A stretch of 64,000 nucleotides of DNA from WRAV01 sp050950205 (GCA_050950205.1 JBMNHF010000020.1:124001-188000), one strand, 5' to 3'. Counted from the first letter of the stretch, positions 25,319 through 34,144 are shown. Notes: generated from the sequence alone by a model not told the origin. A program made the numbers and translations.

Positions 25319-27298
25319 CTAGCTCACCGGCTTGCGGATTTCGGCATAATATTCGTCGATGGCCTCCATTACCTTGCGGCGAACCGTTTCCACATCGGTG
25401 TTGGCAAACTGCGCTGCCGCCATGGTCTGGTGGCCGCCCCCCCCCAGCTTTTCCATAATCAGCTGCACGTTAATGGCCCCCAAGGACCGGGCCGACACAT
25501 TGACCTCTTCCCCATAGAGGAAAATCACAAAGGAGGCATCCATATTGGCGATGGTGGTCAATTCATCTGCCGCCTGCGCAGCCACTACTTTAATGTCGTC
25601 AAAAATCTCATCGGAAACGGCAATGGCACAGCGCTGATAAATTTGGGCAGTGGCGATAAAGGAAGCCTTTTGCTGATAGGCCTCCATGGAGGAAGCAAAC
25701 ATTTTGCGCACCTCCACTGTATCGGCTCCCATCCGGCGCAGCCAAGCGGCAGCCTCAAAGGTTCTCACCCCGGTGCGCAACACAAAGTTTTTGGTGTCCA
25801 GCATGATGCCGGACATCAAAGCCTCCGCCTCCACCCGGCTGAGAGTGGGACGGCTGGGGAAGTACTGTAGCAGCTCCGCCACCATTTCGGAGGTGGAGGA
25901 CGCATAGGGCTCGTGAAAAAAGATGACGGCGTTGTCAATATGCCCCACCAGCTTGCGGTGATGGTCGATGACCACCACGTTTTTCGCCGCCCGGTAGATG
26001 GCCTCTGACTCCACCACGTGGGGCACATGGGTGTCGAGAATAATGACCACTGTCTTGGGGTTTACCAGTTCCAGAGCAGCCTCGGGAGGCATAAAGTCAT
26101 CTTCGCTGTATCCTCCCTGCAAGAGCTTTTCCAGCAGAGGTTTTACCAGATTTTTTTGTTTGTCAATGGCAATGTGCACCGGCTTGTTCATGCTGCGCAC
26201 AGCCTTAAACATGCCAATGGCCGCACCCATGCAGTCCAGATCGGAAAAGCGATGCCCCATTAAGATGACGTTGGAGGCGCCTTCGATCAGCTCTGAGAGG
26301 GCGTTGGCGATGATGCGGGTTTTGACCTTGGTCCGCTTTTCAATGGCCTTGGACATGCCTCCGTAAAATTCATAACCATTGGCGGTTTTGACCGCCGCCT
26401 GATCCCCACCCCGGCCCAGACACATATCCAGAGCCTGTCGGGCGCTTTGTTCGGCTTCGTACAGGCTGTCCGCTTCCCCGGCCACACCGATGGAAAGGGT
26501 GGCCGACATCCGGTCCCCTGCCGAAAGGTTTCGAACCTTATCCAAAAGCTCAAATTTTCCGGCCAGCATGTTGCGCACGCCCCGGGTTTGGATGATGGCA
26601 ATAAAGCGATCCTTGGCTATTTTGGTGACAAAGCCGTGGTGTTCCACAATATATTGCTCCATGGCCTGCTCAATTTCGCTCATGAGCTGGGCCCGCTCGC
26701 TATCCTTGTAGTCTTGAATCAGCTCGTCGTAGTTGTCCACCATCAACAAAGCCACACTGGGCTTGCTTTCGTGGTACTCGTTGGCATAGTACTTCAGGTT
26801 GGTGTCGTCGATGAGATAGATCACCGAGGCAAGGCCTTCTTTGGTTTCCACCGTAGCCACAAAGGCGGTGTAGGCCCGATTGCCGTAGGTGACATGGTAT
26901 CCCTCCGGAGGAGAAGAGCCGGTAAAATCAATCCCCGGCAGCAAATCACCAATATCTTCCCCCAGCATTTCCCGCCCGTCAAAGACCCGTTGGGCACACA
27001 GCTGGTTATACCATATAATGTCCCGGCCTCCCAGCACCGTGATCACCGGCGTGGGAAGCTCGGTAAAGGCGCCTTTCATGGCATACCGAATACTGTCTCC
27101 TACCTCTTCCAGCAAGTCCTTCATCCGCCGATTTAAAGCATGGAGCATAATCAGCACCACGATGAATACCACAATCACCATGGAGGAGTAGATGAGAAAC
27201 AGCCTGCGGTCATAAAAAAAGGTGATGCCTGCCAATGTGGCAGAAAGCAGCATCAACGCCGCAACAATGGGGGTAAAGAGTTTGAGTCGGTTCTGCAT
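25319..27298 (-). CDS. gdpP: c-di-AMP phosphodiesterase GdpP
   Basis: The 659-residue membrane protein has two N-terminal helices (about 10-55), a PAS-like sensor, a degenerate GGDEF domain and a C-terminal DHH/DHHA1 phosphodiesterase with GHRFSDLDCMGA and VVIDHHRK. It cleaves c-di-AMP, which controls potassium and osmotic balance in Firmicutes. The GGDEF signature itself is absent, as usual for GdpP. The gdpP-rplI-dnaB order is conserved. Two sigma-A-like promoters lie upstream. Confidence 0.95.
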   Translation of the reverse strand: MQNRLKLFTPIVAALMLLSATLAGITFFYDRRLFLIYSSMVIVVFIVVLIMLHALNRRMKDLLEEVGDSIRYAMKGAFTELPTPVITVLGGRDIIWYNQLCAQRVFDGREMLGEDIGDLLPGIDFTGSSPPEGYHVTYGNRAYTAFVATVETKEGLASVIYLIDDTNLKYYANEYHESKPSVALLMVDNYDELIQDYKDSERAQLMSEIEQAMEQYIVEHHGFVTKIAKDRFIAIIQTRGVRNMLAGKFELLDKVRNLSAGDRMSATLSIGVAGEADSLYEAEQSARQALDMCLGRGGDQAAVKTANGYEFYGGMSKAIEKRTKVKTRIIANALSELIEGASNVILMGHRFSDLDCMGAAIGMFKAVRSMNKPVHIAIDKQKNLVKPLLEKLLQGGYSEDDFMPPEAALELVNPKTVVIILDTHVPHVVESEAIYRAAKNVVVIDHHRKLVGHIDNAVIFFHEPYASSTSEMVAELLQYFPSRPTLSRVEAEALMSGIMLDTKNFVLRTGVRTFEAAAWLRRMGADTVEVRKMFASSMEAYQQKASFIATAQIYQRCAIAVSDEIFDDIKVVAAQAADELTTIANMDASFVIFLYGEEVNVSARSLGAINVQLIMEKLGGGGHQTMAAAQFANTDVETVRRKVMEAIDEYYAEIRKPVS

Positions 27299-27397
27299 AT
27301 TCGGCTCCTATCTGAACTCGTCTGAACTCGAAGTCTAAGGGATGATTGTCCTTGGGGGACGAGCCTTGTTTATGATACCGGTACGGTTACGATAAAA

Positions 27398-27426
27398 ATC
27401 ATATCACTTGACCGCAAGGTTTACAA
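27398..27426 (-). promoter_or_regulatory. Proximal promoter of gdpP-rplI-dnaB
   Basis: On the minus strand TTGTAA (27426-27421) and TATGAT (27403-27398) are 17 nt apart, about 100 nt before the gdpP start. Confidence 0.55.
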
Positions 27427-27575
27427 GGGCAAGGCTCTTACGATGGATAAAAAAGTGCAGTGGTGGCCATGATAAGGCCCTTTTGTGGCCAGGTCGGCGT
27501 GGCAGCCCCCATGATTGGCCGGCACCGAGCTTTTGCTGCGCTACCGCGGCAGGTGTTGCGTTCTACTTTTTGGTT

Positions 27576-27604
27576 ATTATACCAAGAATCTTACTATAGT
27601 ACAA
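27576..27604 (-). promoter_or_regulatory. Distal promoter upstream of gdpP
   Basis: On the minus strand TTGTAC (27604-27599) and TATAAT (27581-27576) are 17 nt apart. The transcript would have a leader of about 270 nt before gdpP, or could be a small RNA. Apart from the two promoters and a terminator, the 27299-27761 gap contains no gene that I can support. Confidence 0.5.
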
Positions 27605-27721
27605 GGACAAAGGCGAAAAGTCCATGGTCTTGCGGAAGGCTTAAGGCACCGCTGATGGTTTGCCAATCGCCATTTTGGGAAGGGACTGCAAGGGTTTTTG
27701 TCGGTCCGTTTCCTTAGAAAG

Positions 27722-27758
27722 AAAAGTGGTTCCGGAAGCCAAGCCCGGAACCGCTTTT
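27722..27758 (-). terminator. Terminator of the RNase J gene
   Basis: AAAAGTGGTTCCGG and CCGGAACCGCTTTT pair with one mismatch around a nine-base loop, 3 nt after the stop; the minus strand ends in TTTTCTTTC. Confidence 0.85.
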
Positions 27759-27761
27759 AAA

Positions 27762-29891
27762 TTAATCGTAAATTTCCTGAATGACCGGCAAAATCATGGG
27801 ACTGCGCTTGGTGACCTGCCAGAAGTAATCGGAAAGATCATCCCGCACTCTCTGCTTCAGGGTACCCCACTCCCGGGTATTGTTGCTGATGCAGTTCTGG
27901 ATGGAATCTTTGGCAATGGTTTCGGCCCTGCCTATCATATCCTCCGACTCCCGGACATAGACAAATCCGCGGGATACAATATCGGGGCCGGCCAAAATCT
28001 TGCCGGAGCGGCCGTCTACCGTGGTGACCACCACAATCAGTCCGTCCTCCGCCAGATGCTTGCGATCCCGCAGCACCACGCTTCCCACATCGCCTACCCC
28101 CAGGCCGTCCACCAGCACCTTTCCGGAGGGCACGGTATCCACAATCCCAATGCTGTCCGCTGTGATTTCGATCACCTTTCCCAAATCCCCAATGAGGACA
28201 CATTTCGGGTCCAGTCCCATGGAAACCGCGGTTTCGGCATGTTTTTTCAGATGCTTGTACTCTCCGTGCATGGGCAAAAAGAACTTGGGCCGGGTCAGGG
28301 CAAGCATCATCTTTTGCTCGTCCTGACAGGCATGGCCGGAGACGTGGATATCAAACATCTTCTCATAAACCACCTGAGCTCCCAGCTTGAGCAGCTCGTT
28401 GATCACTCGGGTGACCAGCTTTTCGTTGCCGGGAATGGGGGTGGCGGAAATGATGATGCAATCCTGTTCTCCCACCGAGACCTTTCGGTGATCTCCCATG
28501 GCCATTCGGGACAGGGCGCTCATGGGCTCTCCCTGACTGCCGGTGGTGATAATCACCATCTGCTCGGGAGGATACTTGTTGGCAGCGTTAATGTCCACCA
28601 AAATCCCCGAGGGAATATCCAGGTAGCCGATTTCCAGCGCCTTGTTGATGACGTTTTCCATGCTGCGACCCTGTACCGCCACCTTGCGCTTGTACCGGAC
28701 AGCGGCGTCCAAAATCTGCTGCACCCGGTGGACGTTGGAGGAGAAGGTGGCTACAATAATCCGTTTGTCCATGGCGGATGCAAAGAGCTTGTCAAAGCTG
28801 AACCCTACCGTTCGCTCGCTTTGGGCAAAACCGGGGCGCTCCGAGTTGGTGGAGTCAGACAACAGAGCCAAAACGCCTTTGCTGCCCAGCTCTCCAAAAC
28901 GGGCAAGGTCGATAATCTCCCCTTTAATGGGGGTAAAGTCCACCTTAAAGTCTCCGGTGTGGAGAATCACTCCCGCAGGGGTGTGAAAGGCCAGAGCACA
29001 GGCATCGGGAATGGAGTGGTTGACATTGATAAACTCAACGCTGTTCCAGCCCATCCGCACCGTATCGCCCGCTTTTACCACATTGAGCTGGACTTTTCCC
29101 AGCAGATTGTGCTCCTTGAGCTTTCCTTCGATGAGGGCGATGGTCAGCTTGGTGGCATAGATGGGGAATTTCACCTGCTTGAGGAGGTAGGGCAGACTGC
29201 CGATGTGATCCTCATGTCCATGGGTGATAAAGATTCCCTTGATTTTGTCCTTTTGTTCCAGCACGTAGGTGAAGTCGGGAATGACTAGGTCAACACCGGG
29301 CATGCTCTCGTCGGGAAAGGTAATTCCGCAGTCAACGATAAAGCTTTCCCCCGCCGATTCGATGACGGTGATGTTCTTTCCTACTTCTCCCAATCCCCCC
29401 AAGGGGATAATCCGCACACTGGGGCCCCTGTCCTTCTCCGCCTTGCGGCTCTTGGACTTAGGTGCCGCTTCCACCGCTGCATTGGCTTTCTTTTTTGCCG
29501 CACTTCTGCTGGTAGTCTTTTTGGCAGATGCTTGTGACTTTGCCGCAGTCTGAGCGCTTTCCTTCTTTTGAGCTGCCGACTGCTGGCTGCGTGTCTGCTT
29601 TTTGGCCTGCTCCGGCTGGTTTTGTTCCGTCTCCGGTGGAGCAGATTGGGTTTGGGCGTTTTTTCTGGGTCTCCCCCGCTTTTTGGGAGTCGCCTCGGCC
29701 TTGGAATCTGCTTGATTTTTTTGCTGCGCAGGCTGAGCCTTTGCCTTTTTGGCCGCCCCTTCCCCACTGGTTGCAGACCGGGATTTGCCTTGACGTCCTG
29801 TCTCCTTGGAGGACTCCGGCTGCTTCTTATCGTTTTGATTTGGCACGTATATAACCTCGTTTCCGGATGCTTCCCGCACCCTAAAATTCAT
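27762..29891 (-). CDS. rnj: Ribonuclease J with a long basic N-terminal tail
   Basis: This 709-residue protein is a metallo-beta-lactamase/beta-CASP ribonuclease that processes and degrades RNA from the 5' end and inside. The catalytic core starts near residue 158 (VRIIPLGGLGEVGKNITV) and contains the metal site HGHEDHIG and the C-terminal SGHACQDEQKMML. RNase J is normally about 555 residues; here about 155 extra residues of Lys/Ala/Gln/Ser-rich low complexity precede it, including KKRGRPRK (70-77), an AT-hook-like sequence. ATG 29891 follows GAGGTG; a TTG one codon earlier is less likely. The single gene has its own promoter and a long leader. Confidence 0.93.
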   Translation of the reverse strand: MNFRVREASGNEVIYVPNQNDKKQPESSKETGRQGKSRSATSGEGAAKKAKAQPAQQKNQADSKAEATPKKRGRPRKNAQTQSAPPETEQNQPEQAKKQTRSQQSAAQKKESAQTAAKSQASAKKTTSRSAAKKKANAAVEAAPKSKSRKAEKDRGPSVRIIPLGGLGEVGKNITVIESAGESFIVDCGITFPDESMPGVDLVIPDFTYVLEQKDKIKGIFITHGHEDHIGSLPYLLKQVKFPIYATKLTIALIEGKLKEHNLLGKVQLNVVKAGDTVRMGWNSVEFINVNHSIPDACALAFHTPAGVILHTGDFKVDFTPIKGEIIDLARFGELGSKGVLALLSDSTNSERPGFAQSERTVGFSFDKLFASAMDKRIIVATFSSNVHRVQQILDAAVRYKRKVAVQGRSMENVINKALEIGYLDIPSGILVDINAANKYPPEQMVIITTGSQGEPMSALSRMAMGDHRKVSVGEQDCIIISATPIPGNEKLVTRVINELLKLGAQVVYEKMFDIHVSGHACQDEQKMMLALTRPKFFLPMHGEYKHLKKHAETAVSMGLDPKCVLIGDLGKVIEITADSIGIVDTVPSGKVLVDGLGVGDVGSVVLRDRKHLAEDGLIVVVTTVDGRSGKILAGPDIVSRGFVYVRESEDMIGRAETIAKDSIQNCISNNTREWGTLKQRVRDDLSDYFWQVTKRSPMILPVIQEIYD

Positions 29892-30303
29892 CAAATCACC
29901 TCACCGCCTGCATGGCCGAATGCACTTCGAACCCAGGCGGCGGGCACCATCAGGGAGCCGAATCAGCGCCCGGAAAAGCAGCTTTTATCAGCTGCAAGAT
30001 TCCTAACCTCCTGATTCGAACAAACCCTATGTATGGGACGGCCGCACCTGCCTGCCGCCCCTCAAACAAGAAAACAACGCCCAACGCCTAAAAGTGCAGA
30101 TGGCGCGAGCCTTTTCTCGCAATCATGCAATTGTAATCCGTACATGCCCCAGCGCGCAAAGCCGCAAGTACTTTGCCGGCAGGCTTCCCGGTTTTTTCCT
30201 CACACCGCCCAAAGAAAAACAGGCCGCCTGCCCTACGCCTATGGCATCGTATCCGCAACTGATAGGAAGAAATCCCTATCATTACAGCTGCATTATTATA
30301 CTA
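29892..30303 (-). promoter_or_regulatory. Long structured 5' leader of RNase J
   Basis: From the promoter to the start codon there are about 400 nt without a supported gene. Near the gene, CGAATCAG (minus, 30018-30011) pairs with CTGATTCG (29966-29959), enclosing the hairpin GCAGCT/AGCTGC (29995-29978) followed by TTTT. Further upstream are GATAGG/CCTATC and a GC stem followed by TTTTTCTTT. This may be an autoregulatory or attenuation region. Confidence 0.35.
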
Positions 30304-30332
30304 ATTGTATATCACGCGGTATTTTTTGTCAA
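30304..30332 (-). promoter_or_regulatory. Promoter of the RNase J gene
   Basis: On the minus strand TTGACA (30332-30327) and TACAAT (30309-30304) are 17 nt apart. A second TATAAT-like box follows closely. Confidence 0.75.
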
Positions 30333-30339
30333 GGTAGTC

Positions 30340-31632
30340 CTAAGGGCGCAAAGGATTCTCCCCGTTTGTCTCCTCTTGCTGCATGGCGCGGCGAAGCAAC
30401 TGCTCCATGCTGTCGCAAAGCTCCTGTGCGGTCTCGCTGCTGGCCGCCTCTGCCAGAATTCGCACGCCATCTCCCCGTTTGAGGGGCTTGAGGAGTACCA
30501 CGCCTCGCTGATCCTCCACCAGCACACCCTCGGCTATCGTTCCGGACGGATGGCGGCTCACCTTGCGCAGCAATGCGGCGGAGCCTCCCGGTTGAGTTTC
30601 CAGCGTGCGGATGGCCACATCAAAGCCCTTATACCGCTCCAGCAGCTTGGGTACCCCTCCCCAACGCTGGGCCATATGCAAAAACATAACGGCCTGCATC
30701 AAGGCATCCCGGTTCCAAAGCTGGGTTTTGGCCAGCTTGCGGGCCTCCTGATCGCTGTTGTCCGCCGGGGTATTGAAATAGCGCAACACCCTGCGTCCCA
30801 TGCTCGCTGCCATGGTGTCAATGGTTCGGGGGGCATCGTAGGGCAGGGCCACATCCAGGCCCCGTTCCATTTCCCCTGCAGCGCAAATCGCCAATATGGT
30901 ATGACTTCGCACCGTCCCCAAGGAGGGTTCAAATATGCGAAGTTTTTCCCCCTGTTCGGAGATCTCTATGGTCAAGTCCCCGTCTGCGCAGCCCAGCTTT
31001 TCCAGCGTATCCCGAAGCAGGGACGAAATCGCCACATTTTGGCTGCGAACCCTCCCCTCCAGTCCGGAAAGTCCGCCGGGAGCCAGTCGCATGAGCTGAG
31101 AGCGATAGAGGGCCCCCACCCCTGACATATCCACCCGATCCCCCATGCCGTCATAGGAGCAGCGGACAAACTCCCCCCGAGCCAGCATGCCCTCGATGTT
31201 GCGTTCTACCTGCCGGGTGGCGGGCAGGCCTTCGGAAAGCACTTCCAGAGAGGCTCGGCTGCCTCCCCGGATAAAGACACCCAGTTCCACAGCACAAAAA
31301 TTCATGGAAAATTCAAACTGGGCGGCAAAGTTGGAGCCAAAATCCACCACATGCGCTCCGGTGGAGCGAATCCCCGCTGTCAGAGCATCCTTGAGCACTT
31401 CGGCGCTCCGGTGGGTGCCGGAGCCTACCGCAATGCGGGCTCCCGGATGAAGGCTGCCCACCGCTGCTCCCACCCGGGCGCAGAATTCAGGGGTAAGTTC
31501 CACCCCAATCTGCCCCGAGATGCCATCGTCGTCAAAGAAGAAGCGGCTGTCTCCCCCCACCTTGACATGGAGGGTGGCCCGGGAAAGGTCCGCCACCTTT
31601 TTGCCCGGCCAGATTTTGATGCCGGCAGCCAC
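30340..31632 (-). CDS. Phosphohexomutase-like C-terminal half of a split bifunctional protein
   Basis: The 430-residue frame matches the phosphomannomutase/phosphoglucomutase-like part of nucleotidyltransferase-mutase fusions (FFDDDGISGQIGVELTPEFC, VALPYDAPRTIDTMA). The phosphoserine loop of active mutases (TASHNP-type) is not present; FIRGGSRASLEVL stands at that place, so this domain may be non-catalytic. The frame begins inside the preceding gene with no Shine-Dalgarno at GTG 31632. It is probably not translated independently but is the continuation of the 32659 gene after a 1-nt frameshift near 31636-31638. Confidence 0.6.
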   Translation of the reverse strand: MAAGIKIWPGKKVADLSRATLHVKVGGDSRFFFDDDGISGQIGVELTPEFCARVGAAVGSLHPGARIAVGSGTHRSAEVLKDALTAGIRSTGAHVVDFGSNFAAQFEFSMNFCAVELGVFIRGGSRASLEVLSEGLPATRQVERNIEGMLARGEFVRCSYDGMGDRVDMSGVGALYRSQLMRLAPGGLSGLEGRVRSQNVAISSLLRDTLEKLGCADGDLTIEISEQGEKLRIFEPSLGTVRSHTILAICAAGEMERGLDVALPYDAPRTIDTMAASMGRRVLRYFNTPADNSDQEARKLAKTQLWNRDALMQAVMFLHMAQRWGGVPKLLERYKGFDVAIRTLETQPGGSAALLRKVSRHPSGTIAEGVLVEDQRGVVLLKPLKRGDGVRILAEAASSETAQELCDSMEQLLRRAMQQEETNGENPLRP

Positions 31633-32659
31633 GGTGGGCCTGCTCCCCCACCACAGCCCCCGCCCCTACGGTGGAGCCTTCAAAAAGCATGGCCCCTGCC
31701 TTGACGGAAGCTCCGGAGCAAACAAGGCTTCCGGTGAGGGTGGCCCCCCGGGAGATGTGGGCGCCCTGCAGCACCACGCTGCCGGTAATGCGGGCTCCCC
31801 TTCCCACGGTACAGCCATCGTCCAGAACGCTTCCCTCTTCGATGAGAACATCGTCCTCCAACACCACGTTTTTTCCGAGGTAGACCGGTGGCCGAATTTT
31901 AACCCCCACCGTTCTGCCGGTGGGTTCCCCCATGGGGGGAAGGCTGCACTTTACTTTGCCGTACAGCATATCCCGCTGGCAGGAAATGTAGGTGTCCAGA
32001 TCTCCAATATCGCACCAGTAGCCCTGTCCTTCCCAGCAGCGCAGGGTTTCTCCCCGGCTGAGAAGAAGGGGGAAGAGATCCCGGGCAAAGTCAAAGCTTT
32101 CTCCGGAGGGAATCAGCTTCAGGGCTCGCTGGGAAAGCATGTAGATGCCGGTGTTTGCAAGATCGCTCACCGCTTGGGAAAAGGCAGGTTTTTCGATAAA
32201 CCCCGCCACCTTTCCCGTCTCATCTGCATCGATGAGTCCGTACTCCCGGGGATCCTCCACCTTCTTCCCCAAAATGGTAACCGCTGCTCCCCCCTTTTTA
32301 TGGTAGGAAGCAAAGGCTGTCAAATCAAAGTCGCAGAGGGCGTCTCCGCTGATGATGAGGACGTTATCATCCTCTGGCCCGCAGGCGTTTTTCACTCCTC
32401 CCGCCGTTCCCAAGGGGGAGGTTTCCTCCACAAAATGCAGCTTGATGCCCTTGTACATTCCCTCGGGAAAATGCTCGATAATCTGGCCCGGCAGATACCG
32501 CAGGGTAAGGGCGGCTTCCTGGATGCCGTGAATGGCCAGCAAATCCAAAATGTACTCCAGTATGGGGCGTCCGCACAGGCGGGCCATGGGCTTGGGCATA
32601 TCGCAAGTAAGGGGCCGCAGACGGCTTCCCTCCCCCCCTGCCATAATGACCGCTTTCAT
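31532..32659 (-). CDS. Sugar-phosphate nucleotidyltransferase with left-handed beta-helix, frameshifted 3' end
   Basis: The protein starts MKAVIMAGGEGSRLRPLT, the nucleotide-binding loop of mannose-1-phosphate guanylyl / glucose-1-phosphate transferases. A hexapeptide-repeat left-handed helix occupies about residues 245-340 (VYLGKNVVLEDDVLIEEGSV). The last about 35 residues (HRGCRHQNLAGQ onward) are not a protein-like continuation. In the neighbouring frame they read AAGIKIWPGKKV, the expected family sequence leading into the mutase domain. One extra C in a CCC run (+ strand GGG 31636-31638) accounts for the break. GGAAGG precedes the ATG. It would supply NDP-sugars for envelope glycans. Confidence 0.75.
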   Translation of the reverse strand: MKAVIMAGGEGSRLRPLTCDMPKPMARLCGRPILEYILDLLAIHGIQEAALTLRYLPGQIIEHFPEGMYKGIKLHFVEETSPLGTAGGVKNACGPEDDNVLIISGDALCDFDLTAFASYHKKGGAAVTILGKKVEDPREYGLIDADETGKVAGFIEKPAFSQAVSDLANTGIYMLSQRALKLIPSGESFDFARDLFPLLLSRGETLRCWEGQGYWCDIGDLDTYISCQRDMLYGKVKCSLPPMGEPTGRTVGVKIRPPVYLGKNVVLEDDVLIEEGSVLDDGCTVGRGARITGSVVLQGAHISRGATLTGSLVCSGASVKAGAMLFEGSTVGAGAVVGEQAHRGCRHQNLAGQKGGGPFPGHPPCQGGGRQPLLL

Positions 32660-32835
32660 GACTTAACCTTCCCTTCCAGCAAAATCTATAGGAAGTATTG
32701 GCACAATGGCATCCCTTTAGTCAGAGGAACCCAACATCACCCCATCCCGGCACCCTATTTTTAAAGCGCTCCCCACCCTGCAGGAAAGATAAAGCCCTGT
32801 AGCGCAAAGGGCAGCATTCCGCCCTTCCAAAAGTA

Positions 32836-32849
32836 TGTAGGATCCTACA
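32836..32849. promoter_or_regulatory. 14-bp perfect palindrome in an intergenic region
   Basis: TGTAGGATCCTACA is a perfect palindrome without a loop, followed by an A-run. It lies between the divergent nucleotidyltransferase and 3D-domain genes and about 105 nt upstream of the promoter of the latter, so it may be a protein-binding site. The rest of 32660-33042 shows only that promoter and a leader hairpin. Confidence 0.35.
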
Positions 32850-32954
32850 AAAAAATTGAAAAATTCGTGGTATTTGTTGTTAAAATCACGAATATCTCAT
32901 TCTTTTTTCCTCGAAAAAAATTGATTTTGAGCAGTAAAATCCACTTCGTAAAAT

Positions 32955-32983
32955 TTGACAAATTTGCTGGCCCTGTCTATAAT
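32955..32983 (+). promoter_or_regulatory. Promoter of the G5/3D protein gene
   Basis: Perfect TTGACA (32955-32960) and TATAAT (32978-32983) boxes are 17 nt apart. A hairpin ATGGCTTTGG/CCAAGCCAT (33002-33025) sits in the short leader immediately before the Shine-Dalgarno and could affect translation. Confidence 0.85.
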
Positions 32984-33042
32984 TGTTTTGCTTTGGTAAG
33001 TATGGCTTTGGCGCCGCCAAGCCATGCCAAAAGGAGAGTATT

Positions 33043-34077
33043 ATGTCTAACAAAGGACGACGCGCTCTACGCGATGTGATTTCAGGCAGAGGACGCCTCG
33101 CAATTTGGGCTCTGCTCCTCGCAACTGCGCTGACGGTGGTAGGCGTTACGGTCTACCGGGGACGGCATAGCGATGCTTCCCCACCCAAGGCAATGACCCT
33201 GGAAGAAATGGAGCGCAGCGGTCAAATCGTTTTGGCCTATGACCACGACGAGGATGATTTGGGCACCATGTTGGACCTGCAGGCGGCACGGTACTTTACC
33301 GTCACCGTGGTAGCCGATGGTCAAGAGCATGAGGTACGGGTGACCCGTACCGATACCGTAGACGAAATTTTAAAGCGGGCCAAGGTGACCTTAGGCCCCG
33401 AGGACGACATGAGCCACTTCCCCGGCCGAACGGTAAACCCCGGGGAGCGAATTGTGGTGGAGCGTTGGACTCGGGACACCGTCACCGAGGAAAATGTAGT
33501 TCCCTTTGAAACGGTGGAGATTGCCTCATCTCTGCTGGCACCCGGTAAAAAGCGGGTGGTTTTGCAGGGAGCGGACGGTCTGGCGCTGCAAACCTATCAG
33601 CGGGTTCTGCGAGATGGGGTTGTGGTAGAAAAGACCTTGACGGAAGAAACGGTTTTGCAGCCTTCCGTTTCCCAGCGGGTTTTGGTGGGAACCGACTGTG
33701 CCCCCATTTCCCCTTACGATTTTGAATGGGAGCTGGATGAAAACGGTGTGCCGGTAGACTGCGAAGCGGTGCTGGAAAAGCAGCGGGCGGCAGGCTACAG
33801 TGCAAGACCGGGAGCGGGCACCGCCTGCGGCTACCTCAAGGCAGCGGTGGGTCATGTAGCGGTCAATCCCAATGTGATTCCCTACGGCAGCAAGCTGTAT
33901 ATCCGCAGCACCGATGGCAGGTTTGTTTACGGTTACGCCATTGCGGCGGACACCGGCACCGCCCTGATGCAGGGCATCGTGGATTTGGACCTGTTTTATC
34001 AGACTTATGCAGAAAGCTGTCTGAATGGTATCCGCCAGGTGGATGTCTATGTTCTGGAGTATCCGAAGAAGAAATAA
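33043..34077 (+). CDS. G5 and 3D domain cell-wall protein (YabE/Rpf-like)
   Basis: The 344-residue protein has a membrane anchor or uncleaved signal at residues 18-38. A DUF348-like segment (EVRVTRTDTVDEILKRAKVT) and a G5-type domain (about 160-235) follow, then a C-terminal 3D domain (VNPNVIPYGSKLYI and YGYAIAADTG). The 3D fold resembles the catalytic domain of lytic transglycosylase MltA, and its conserved Asp residues are present. It probably cuts or remodels peptidoglycan outside the membrane, perhaps in spore germination or resuscitation. ATG 33043 has AAAAGGAGAG upstream. Confidence 0.88.
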   Translation: MSNKGRRALRDVISGRGRLAIWALLLATALTVVGVTVYRGRHSDASPPKAMTLEEMERSGQIVLAYDHDEDDLGTMLDLQAARYFTVTVVADGQEHEVRVTRTDTVDEILKRAKVTLGPEDDMSHFPGRTVNPGERIVVERWTRDTVTEENVVPFETVEIASSLLAPGKKRVVLQGADGLALQTYQRVLRDGVVVEKTLTEETVLQPSVSQRVLVGTDCAPISPYDFEWELDENGVPVDCEAVLEKQRAAGYSARPGAGTACGYLKAAVGHVAVNPNVIPYGSKLYIRSTDGRFVYGYAIAADTGTALMQGIVDLDLFYQTYAESCLNGIRQVDVYVLEYPKKK

Positions 34078-34115
34078 GAAGTTTTTACAGTTATAAATTA
34101 TGTACGCCAAAGCAT

Positions 34116-34144
34116 AAAAGAGCGCAGAGTCTGCGCTCTTTTTT
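34116..34144 (+). terminator. Terminator after the G5/3D gene
   Basis: AAAAGAGCGCAGA pairs with TCTGCGCTCTTTT in a near loopless stem followed by a T-run, about 40 nt after the stop. Confidence 0.9.

Noticed and set aside
27660..29288. 542-residue plus-strand frame opposite RNase J
   Set aside because: Antisense shadow of a strongly conserved gene; no Shine-Dalgarno and biased composition.
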